Assembly (NCBI GenBank): GCA_027382625.1 | Contig: JAJKFJ010021254.1 | Coordinates: 1-15,867, forward strand | Direction of reading: 5' to 3' | From: Tetmemena sp. SeJ-2015 | Lineage: Eukaryota; Ciliophora; Spirotrichea; Sporadotrichida; Oxytrichidae | DNA length: 15,867 nucleotides | Part shown: one piece after another, positions 9,534-15,867 of the stretch | Numbering within the stretch: the stretch's first letter is position 1 | How the letters are laid out: each line of letters starts with the position of its first letter | Made by a program: the position numbers and the translations under genes | The notes under the pieces: model-generated | What the model saw: only the letters and a program-made list of their open reading frames with translations | Told to the model about the DNA's origin: nothing | The model's database searches: none

Positions 9534-12500
9534 CTCTTAAATTTTAGAAACATATAAAGAGCAGTATTTCAGGCACAGATAACTTCTTCTTAATTTGCTA
9601 AATACTTGAAGTTATCGATGCTGCATTCGACACAACTTATGAATGACTTAAGAGCTTAATTTAAAAGGTAATGGCAAGAATTAAATGAAAATGTCTTTAG
9701 AAATCATATTTAAACTACTTTGAGTTATTTAAAAAGAATTCTTCTAAATTTTTAAAGACATGATATATTTAATACACTTTTTTATGTCCAGAAAATTATG
9801 TTTAATAGGATTAACTTTTTTTAAAAAAATGTATAATCTCCTCTAAATGTTTTAATAAAGCACAGCTTTTTCTGCTAAACCACTTCTTGGGTCATATTTT
9901 GGCCCAGAACTCTACTGTTAAGATTATGATGATCTCTCCCGGTTGGCTTTCACGGTGACGTGGCACAACGGATCAAGGTTGTTACGCCTGTGAATTAACT
10001 CTAAATCGATTGAGTTTAATATATGCCTATTAGGGGTTCTTAATTCCTAATAAATTAAATTAAAAAATTAAATTAAATGATGATCTCTCCTAGCTGAACT
10101 TTATAGGAGGGAGGAGCAAGAATGAAAATGGAATTTAGCTTGAGCTCTTCTTCGTGACATCTTAATCTGAATATCTTTCACTAGGTTATCAAAAACATAA
10201 AAAAATATCTTAACATCGTTGATTTTGAGGAAGGAAAAATAATCAAGGCTATACCTTCAACAAAAATTAAGCTTGATTAAAGGGTATGTAGGATATGTCT
10301 TGATATTAAAACTTGTTTGAAGAAAATACCTGCCCAGATAATCGAGGAGGAGATGGTAGGATGTGCTTTTTGTATTTTAGTCAGTGATAGGTTTTCAAGC
10401 TATGGCACTGATTATTCTACACTATTTCATCTTAAGATGACAACTGTGAGGTAATTTTCGAGCTCTGAGAATAACCAACAACAGAAATATAAGGTTTTTG
10501 GGTTACCTGGTGTAGGCTGTAGGTCATAGCTACCAGTGCTGACTTAGAATGTAAGTGGTGTTTATTTTTTCTCGAATGTTTTTTTTTACGTCCCCTTACA
10601 GAATTACTTCTTAATTCAAAAAAGTTTGATGGATTCATTTAGTATTTTATATAAAAATTAAGGGCGGAAGAGAGTCCCCTTAATGATTTTTTGAAGATAA
10701 AGCTTGAAAACATGAAATGTTTTTGCAACTTTCAACAACTAGGCAAGCACACATTAGAAGGAAATCCATATTAAATGATGAACTGCTCAATGTGCAATTC
10801 TAACCTGAAAGATATGTTTTATTCTTGTGCTGCTCCAAAACTAAGTTTAATTTATTTTATAAATCCAAACACTCAAAATGAATGCAAATTCAAAATGTGC
10901 CATGACTAAATTAAATTATGTATAATTTAGACTGCTTCTTACTAATTGCACAATCAAAAACTCTATAACTAGTTTAAAAGATTTTAGAAGGCGCTACCAG
11001 AAATGAGATCACTAATCTTAAATGATAGATTTTATTATTTAATTAAGAATCTGATCAACTATGTGAAAGGCATTTGTAAAACGATAGGTGAGAGTTCAAA
11101 GGATACAGATTACAAATGGCTCGAAACCTTCCAAACTTTAAAATAATTCAAAATACGTAAGCTTTTAGAAATTAAGTTTAATTGGAGGAGGTCTCTGGCG
11201 AATTAAAATTTGTCAGGAAAGAGTACTTTAATTATCAATAAATGCTTTCTAATGACATATTTATATACATCGAGCTCTAATTTAATAAAGACTTGGAAGC
11301 AATGGATCATTTTCACAATATAAATTTTTATTTCTGTACATTTAAAAATTCTTTGAATATCTACAAAGGCCTTTAGCATAGACAACTAGAAGAAATAGTT
11401 CATCCAAACGGCAAAAGAGAATTCACAGAGAAATCGTTAGAGATAAACTTATTTTTCACTTTATTTAAATTGATTAAAGAAGTAGCAGATGAATAGTATC
11501 AGATTTGAATTGTTTATTATGTGGTTGTAAATTTTATGAGGGAATTCTTTGTATAGAGTAATATTCCACTAAAATTGAGATGAAGATAATGATAATTGTG
11601 CGCGCGACTTTTCTCTTAGCTGAGGTGTGCTTTTATTTAAGAAGAAAATCAAATTAATTTTTACCTGCTCTCAAAAAGCTGCAGATTAGGAAATCCACCT
11701 TTTTATTATTTTAATAAATCACCTATTTTAATTAATTTTTATCTGATTATGCATAGTAATATTATGAGAAAATCTTAGTAAAAAAATAAAAATAACTTAA
11801 AAGGAAACTCAATAACTTAATCTATAATTCAATATAATTATATATTTATAAAATGATGCAGCATCTGTATTTTTAATAATAGTCAGGAAATTTGTGAACA
11901 TTTTTAAGTGATAAAAATTTAAATTAAATGGTTTACCAGTGAACTGGTTATTCAGGGAGATGAGAAAATAAGAACACTTAAAAGAAGTACCTAATGAAAT
12001 AGTAAAGCAACAGCTGGCTGTGATATTTAATTTAAGCTATAAAAAGTATTTTATACGTTTTATTGACTCTCACTAATGCATTCAACCTAATGCTCAAAGA
12101 AATTTATCAAACTGAAGAAGTCTATCTCAAGTATAAGCAATACATAATATTAAATTTAATATATTATAGTGCTTAAAATTTTTATTCCAAAAAATTAGAG
12201 AAGTTCTTGTGAGTCAAAAAAATATTATAAATTTAAAAAATAATAATATTAAAACAAAATATATATATTCTATCTTCTGATTAATTAAAAAGTCAATTAA
12301 AATGTTCATCAAGGTATAATCTATTCTTCAAAAATATATTAACTTACTCATATAAAATTCAGTGAATTTTCTCTCTATATTGAATAATAGCATCTCAAGT
12401 TATTAAAATTTTATAATTTTCCTGTCTTGATAATTATTTGAAAGCATTACTTATATTAAATGAATAAGATTTTATATTTAACTTCTACATTTTAAAAAAT

Positions 12501-14208
12501 ATTTAAGCCCTTTTTTAATCAATTATAAAATAATATTTTATCATAAAATAATGTCTGGGTAATAAATATGATAAGTTCCTTTTATTTTACAAATTTATAA
12601 AGAATTTAGCTTAGCTTTTCTTGATAAATTACTTAAGACTATTTTTAAACAAATTTTAGGGTGGCAGCTGATTTGCAAATTATTTTTTAAGATTGATCCA
12701 AAAACTATATATATTTTAGTCTTTCAAATTTTCTTGAAAGAGCACAATCAAAATTTGCAAGCTAAGTTCTATATCACTCCAAAACGATGGAAGGGAAAAA
12801 ATTAAATTAAAAAATATTGCGGTGCTATTTCAACAACTTGAAATTTGCATCTATTAATTTATAATTTTCTTAGTTCTTAATTTTCAATATATTCTAAGAA
12901 AAAAACCTAAAACTTAATGCAACCTTACTTGGCACTCCCACTCTTCAAGCTTGAAAATATTTTGCCCATATATATTTTAAAATGGCAGCTGCTTCTTTGA
13001 GATGGAAAAAGCAGTGGAGACTGAAGCTAGTTTTTAATATTTCAATCGTCCTGGAGTAGAAATCATTGTTAGACACGAACAATTTGGAAATGATACACTC
13101 CCCTCGGCATTTACTCATTGGAAATAAAAATTTATCATGCAAGTAAAATTATATCTAATGTTCATACTTAAAAATTTCAGATTTAATTTTTAATAATTTA
13201 AGGAATTAAGGAGTAACCCTCGAGCATAAATAAACACGATCATGGTGAGTGTAAGCGTGCTAAATAAACTCTTATCAGACCATTAAGTCAGTTTAATCAA
13301 TGATGACGTACTACTCTCATTTACTAGAATGATTTTTGACTCCCCGTTAGATCTTATTCGAAGTGCATCTGAATCTGCAAGCTTAGGCACTAAAAATCAT
13401 GAATCCGGTTTGACAATCCAAAAGTGAGGAAAAAAAGCAACAAGCTTACCAAATTGGCCAGACCAGCATGACTCTATGTTGTTAGGTGACAACCAATAAG
13501 CAAGATGCTTAGTGTTAAACTTGCGGTAAGTCTTCGCATTCACACTTTCGCAGACTCCGTCTGTGAGAACTACTGCAACATACTCTTGCAACTAACCCAT
13601 ATAGTTCACTTTAGGATTTCTACCGGAACCATTGCTCCTTATGAGAAACATAACTCATTCAGCGGGGCTTCACTAATCTACGGCCAACAGGCTACAGCTT
13701 GGAGCATAATACAGCTCTCACACGACTTTGGGGCTGCCACAATCCACTCACCACTCTATTATAGACGCTACACTATTTAACACTGATAAATGAACGAGAT
13801 CTCCTTGAGGGCATAAACGCAACGTAGCATTGTGTGATAGCCTGCTAATATTCCTACCACAGCCAAGCCGATTTTGGGGCCACATCTCAAGTCCTAATAA
13901 TTTAAACTTAAAATCTTTGTAAAAATAGAGATTGATTTCTATTTTCAAAAGATAACTTGTATTGAATTTAATTAATTTTAAACTTAAAACGAGACTATTA
14001 TTTATTTTTTAATTGGACCTACGTTGCGACTGGTGGTGAATTTTTGATCGTGGACGTTAAAGGATGGAGATTAGACAAAGAAAAGTACATAATGACTGAC
14101 CCTATAGTGTTTTCTAGAGTGTAGAACTAATTGGGTCTTGTTGATTGGGGGTAAGCAGGAATAGATAACTACATTAATAAGGTTCACAAGTGCAATTATA
14201 AAACTTGA
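9534..14208 (+). CDS. IES-interrupted alpha-kinase gene, eleven colinear MDSs
   Basis: This is a candidate host gene. Joining 9618-9657, 9869-9939, 10091-10177, 10212-10398, 10620-10839, 10870-11148, 11184-11504, 11962-12034, 12054-12151, 12962-13122 and 14018-14208 gives one frame of about 575 codons; the first ATG seen is 9618. N-terminal Cys pairs CRICLD (residues 92/95) and GCAFC (117/120), then CFC (162/164), NCSMC (184/187), FYSC and a further Cys/His group look like PHD/RING-type zinc-binding halves. A helical middle (about 230-400) follows. From about 410 there is an alpha-kinase core: CFFEMEKAVE, LPSAFTHW | TYVATGGEFLIVDVKGW (split by the last IES), YIMTDP, DWGQAGI and HKCN. Alpha-kinases are atypical Ser/Thr kinases. 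The Gln in the usual DxQG is Lys here, and the second zinc-binding Cys after HKCN is Thr, followed by TGA. The kinase part is strong. The weakest joins are at AGAT, TTTA and TTCAA. Confidence 0.65.
9658..9868. other. candidate IES 1, pointer AGCTT
   Basis: This is a 211-bp AT-rich insert. AGCTT occurs at 9653-9657 and 9864-9868. Removal joins QLMNDLRA to FSAKPLLG in one phase, correcting a +1 phase difference. In the unspliced DNA the left frame turns AT-rich and nonsensical. Confidence 0.55.
9940..10090. other. candidate IES 2, 14-bp pointer
   Basis: This 151-bp insert is bounded by the 14-bp direct repeat ATGATGATCTCTCC (9926-9939 and 10077-10090), the longest pointer in the gene. Removal joins YCQDYDDLS to QLNFIGG in phase. 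Part of the insert (9940-9995) is GC-richer than a typical IES, so it could instead contain other coding DNA. Confidence 0.65.
10178..10211. other. candidate micro-IES 3, pointer AATATCTT
   Basis: This 34-bp AT-rich insert is bounded by the 8-bp repeat AATATCTT (10170-10177 and 10204-10211). Removal restores the phase exactly, joining TSQSEY to LNIVDFEEGKIIK. Confidence 0.65.
10399..10619. other. candidate IES 4, pointer TTCAA
   Basis: This 221-bp insert is bounded by TTCAA (10394-10398 and 10615-10619). Removal joins VSDRFS to KKFDGFIQYF in phase. The insert itself is open in the left frame and partly coding-like near 10440-10550, so this junction is less certain than the others. Confidence 0.4.
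10840..10869. other. candidate micro-IES 5, pointer TCCAAA
   Basis: This 30-bp, phase-neutral AT-rich insert is bounded by TCCAAA (10834-10839 and 10864-10869). Removal deletes ten hydrophobic residues from the middle of a Cys-rich segment and brings FYSCAAP next to NTQNECKFKMCHD, a more regular zinc-binding spacing. Confidence 0.6.
11149..11183. other. candidate micro-IES 6, pointer TAATT
   Basis: This 35-bp insert is bounded by TAATT (11144-11148 and 11179-11183). Removal restores the phase and joins WLETFQTLKQ to LEEVSGELKFVRKEYF. Confidence 0.65.
11505..11961. other. candidate IES 7, pointer AGAT
   Basis: This 457-bp AT-rich insert is bounded by the short repeat AGAT (11501-11504 and 11958-11961). 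Removal joins IKEVADEQYQ to MRKQEHLKEV in phase and removes the TGA at 11506-11508. The insert contains an inverted copy of the 9019-9101 repeat and a perfect ACCAGT/ACTGGT hairpin at about 11935-11948, near its right end. Confidence 0.5.
11612..11690 (-). repeat. about 80-bp repeat, copy 2 (inverted), inside IES 7
   Basis: On the minus strand this begins CCTAATCTGCAGCTTTTT, an 18-bp perfect match to 9019-9036. It ends in CCTCAGCTAAGAGA against CCTCTCAGCTGCGAGA in copy 1, with a degenerate AT-rich middle of nearly equal length. It suggests that this IES carries the end of a transposon. Confidence 0.7.
12035..12053. other. candidate micro-IES 8, pointer TTTA
   Basis: This 19-bp insert is bounded by TTTA (12031-12034 and 12050-12053). 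Removal restores the phase, joining KQQLAVIFNL to YVLLTLTNAFNLMLKEIYQ. The pointer is short and low-complexity, so the exact ends are uncertain. Confidence 0.45.
12152..12961. other. candidate IES 9, pointer AATATT
   Basis: This 810-bp, extremely AT-rich, phase-neutral insert is bounded by AATATT (12146-12151 and 12956-12961). Removal joins YLKYKQYII to FCPYIFQNGSCFFEMEKAV, which places the strand before the alpha-kinase VE-type motif correctly. A 9-mer TGGCAGCTG shared by 12662-12670 and 12983-12991 is an alternative right-hand junction. Confidence 0.55.
13123..14017. other. IES 10 splitting the alpha-kinase signature, pointer ATTGGA
   Basis: This 895-bp insert is bounded by ATTGGA (13117-13122 and 14012-14017). 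Removal fuses LPSAFTHW to TYVATGGEFLIVD in phase. This recreates the family's AFSHWTY..GG pattern, which neither side shows alone. It is the best-supported IES in the window. Its middle (about 13380-13900) is unusually GC-rich for an IES. Confidence 0.8.
13380..13900. other. GC-elevated island inside IES 10
   Basis: Protein-like frames exist on both strands. On plus, 13505-13780 reads through SFSGASLIYGQQATAWSI and SHDFGAATIHSPLYYRR. On minus, about 13660-13397 reads EYVAVVLTDGVCES, FNTKHLAYWLSPNN and FPHFWIVKPDS, ending at TGA. Neither is recognised and which strand is used is unclear. The island could be a coding segment of another gene (scrambled or nested) or a transposon fragment. Confidence 0.4.
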
Positions 14209-14376
14209 ATTAAAGAATTGAAAATACATTTAAATTTATTGAATGAGATGTGTGAGTAAATATTGAATAAGGGCAAAGACGAGGATCTCAAAGAAACTTG
14301 CATGAAGTACCTGCACCTATTCAGAAATGATGGGGAGGCTATTTCTACATAAATTTAGACAATACTTTCAAAGTGA
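14209..14376 (+). other. open extension after in-frame TGA
   Basis: Past the TGA at 14206-14208 the alpha-kinase frame stays open for 55 more codons (IKELKIHLNLLNEMCEQIL ... KDEDLKETCMKYLHLFRND) to TGA 14374-14376. Composition and residue use stay coding-like. The kinase domain would normally end about where the first TGA lies, so the extension may be a lost C-terminal tail, readthrough or an unrecognised IES effect. Confidence 0.4.
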
Positions 14377-14745
14377 GTTTAATCTTTTTTTAATTCTTCA
14401 AAATTTTATTAAGTGAAATTAGAGTTGAGTGTTTCCAGAACTAGCATAAATTTTGCAAACTTAAAGAGAAATTTAAAATTTTTTTAGTGGAAATAAATTT
14501 AAAATTGTTTTAAAAAATTTAAATTAAAAAATTTAATATTTTTTTTTGTCGGAATTCTAAAAAAAAAAACTTCCCCCAAAAAAAAAAAAAAATTAAAGAA
14601 AATAAAATTGTCTGAAAATGGTTAAAATTTTATTTAAAATTTTAAAGTAAAGTATTCAAAAAAGAAACAGACATAAAATTTAAAAAAACAATAAAAATTT
14701 TTGAAAGTTTTTTTAAAGGGGAAAATTTTTATTTAAAAAAAAAAT
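14377..14745. other. AT-rich spacer with long A and T runs
   Basis: No gene is seen. Long homopolymer A runs and TTTAAAATTT words dominate. Confidence 0.5.
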
Positions 14746-15227
14746 AAAAAGGTAAGAAAAAGTGAGTTTATAATGTAATTTTCACTCCTAAACTGATTCT
14801 TAGAGTTGTAGAGGTGTATTGAACTCTAAAGGGTTTAAATTTTTTAAACCCCAAATTTTCGTTAAAAGGGATAACCAAAAAAACATATTTTATGCTATTT
14901 TTTGCTTTTGTAAATAAAATTTTTAGTTCAAAATTTTAAATATTGAAGTATTTTTTAGCTATAAATCTAAAGAATTTAAGCTAATAATTTGCCCTCTAAT
15001 CTAAACTTTTTTTAAAAATACTTCAATATATTGAAATTGAACTATAAATTTATTTTACAAAAGCAAAATAATAGCATAAAATATGGATTTTTTGGTATAG
15101 CTGACCTTTAACTGAATGAATTAGGGTTAAAATTTGAAGCCTTAGATGTTCTAATACACCTCTACAACTCTAAGAATCAATTTAGGAGTGAAAATTACAT
15201 TATAAACTCACTTTTTCTTACCTTTAT
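14746..15227. mobile_element. foldback / MITE-like inverted-repeat element B
   Basis: This is an almost complete palindrome of about 475 bp. The outer blocks 14751-14824 and about 15150-15222 are near-perfect inverted copies, starting GGTAAGAAAAAGTGAG and including TTACATTATAAACTCAC and ACCTCTACAACTCTAAGAA on the right. The inner arms match with substitutions up to TTGAAGTATTTTT around a loop at about 14976-15003. There is no coding content. It is better preserved than element A and unrelated to it in sequence. The flanking AT-rich words do not give a clear target-site duplication. Confidence 0.92.
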
Positions 15228-15344
15228 TCATTATAAAATTTTACTGTTGAGGAAGCCCCCCAATTTTTTAAAAATAAACTTAATAATTTTTCGAAAATTT
15301 TTCCCATTAATTTATAAAAATATTAAATAAAATTATTTTACCCC

Positions 15345-15780
15345 AAAAAAGGAGAGCTTTTTAAACTTGCTAAGGAGGTACTGTAGAGGCTTCCTTGCTT
15401 GGGAAACCTGTTCTAAACTCTTGCGCTTCCATCTTAATGCTTAACATTAAATTTTCCCCTTTGCTCGATACTCGTTGTTTATTTGAAAAACAAAGTTTTA
15501 TTATTGATCTAGATCCGAAAGAAGCTAAAGTCTTACTATTTTAAAAGTGAACCCCATAGGGGGGACAACTGAAATAAAAGAGCTAGAAATAAACGAAAAG
15601 GTGCAAGTTGTGAAAATGGGCCCTTTTTTTATGTGGTGGTAGTAAAATTAAAACAATTATATAAAACTTAATTAGTAGATATTAAAGTTGCTGAACTTAA
15701 ATTAGTAGAGTTAAAACGCGTTCAATGAAAATTTGTAAAAAGCTTTTTTAAGCCTTTGTGACATTTTACTAAAATGGTGA
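15345..15780 (+). CDS. unidentified coding segment with candidate 17-bp IES
   Basis: The protein is not recognised and both ends are open. In one phase the plus strand reads GGTVEASLLGKPVLNSCAS, LMLNIKFSPLLDTRCLFEK and SFIIDLDPKEAK, then hits TGA at 15548-15550. AAAGT occurs at 15527-15531 and 15544-15548. Removing the 17 bp between (15532-15548) joins DPKEAK to VNPIGGTTEIKELEI and INEKVQVVKMGPFF, open to TGA 15778-15780. TAA/TAG are read as Gln. The part after about 15625 becomes Asn/Gln/Leu-rich and may already be IES. It probably belongs to a second host gene that continues outside the visible segments. Confidence 0.45.
15532..15548. other. candidate micro-IES, pointer AAAGT
   Basis: This 17-bp AT-rich insert is bounded by AAAGT at 15527-15531 and 15544-15548. 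Removal corrects the phase between two coding-like stretches. Confidence 0.45.
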
Positions 15781-15822
15781 ACGAAAAGTCATCAATCTTT
15801 TTTTCTTATTAAAGGAAATAAG

Positions 15823-15867
15823 AGATGAATGATGATGATGATATGATGATGATGATGATGATGGATG
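15823..15867. repeat. ATG/GAT trinucleotide microsatellite at window end
   Basis: Tandem GAT units run to the end of the window, interrupted by imperfect units. Confidence 0.9.

Noticed and set aside
10372..10649. GTATTTTA direct repeat as the pointer for IES 4
   Set aside because: Its spacing is a multiple of three, so it does not give the phase change required. TTCAA does.
13002..13430. Resemblance of the segment near 13050-13120 to a heat-shock-factor DNA-binding domain
   Set aside because: The apparent match needed a gap and used AT-rich text after 13122. Joining at ATTGGA to 14017 gives a much better and longer alpha-kinase match.
13397..13591. VVLTDG resembling a von Willebrand A domain strand
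   Set aside because: The match is only six residues, with no metal-binding motif and no extended similarity.
14560..15350. Scattered CCCCAAAA-like words as telomeric repeats
   Set aside because: They are single occurrences next to A runs, not tandem arrays, and are not at an element end.

Overview
The window reads as germline (micronuclear) DNA of a ciliate that uses TAA and TAG for glutamine and TGA as its only common stop, probably a hypotrich/spirotrich of the Oxytricha-Stylonychia type. Three things point there. Protein-like frames repeatedly cross TAA/TAG at sites where Gln fits and end at TGA. AT-rich DNA surrounds islands of higher GC. Coding segments are separated by AT-rich inserts bounded by short direct repeats, the macronuclear-destined segment / internal eliminated segment / pointer (MDS/IES/pointer) pattern. 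All translations and joins were done by hand from the sequence; none is backed by a database search.

Layout. 1-1740 is AT-rich DNA with no convincing gene. 1745-3667 is a sharply GC-rich island with a decayed Tc1/IS630-type transposase N-terminus (+) facing an unrecognised ORF (-). 3771-3800 is a (CTA)10 microsatellite. 4461-9004 holds three decayed genes that look like one TBE-like transposon: a DD34E transposase (+), a basic accessory ORF (-), and a zinc-finger plus protein-kinase-like ORF (+). This element also contains a foldback/MITE insertion (about 6290-6985) and a GC-rich minisatellite (7174-7330).

From about 9534 to 14208 there is a candidate host gene in eleven colinear MDSs separated by ten IESs of 19 to 895 bp. 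Removing each IES at its direct repeat gives one continuous frame of about 575 codons. The product would have Cys-rich PHD/RING-like N-terminal segments, a helical middle and a C-terminal alpha-kinase (MHCK/eEF2K/TRPM7-family) domain. The domain signature is split across the last IES and becomes contiguous when that IES is removed. This is the most interesting system in the window.

14746-15227 is a second, well-preserved foldback element. 15345-15780 carries a second, unidentified MDS-like coding segment with a candidate 17-bp IES. The window ends in an ATG/GAT microsatellite. In functional terms it is a mix of selfish DNA destined for elimination and host coding segments destined for the macronucleus. 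No rRNA, tRNA, CRISPR array or telomeric repeat tract was seen.
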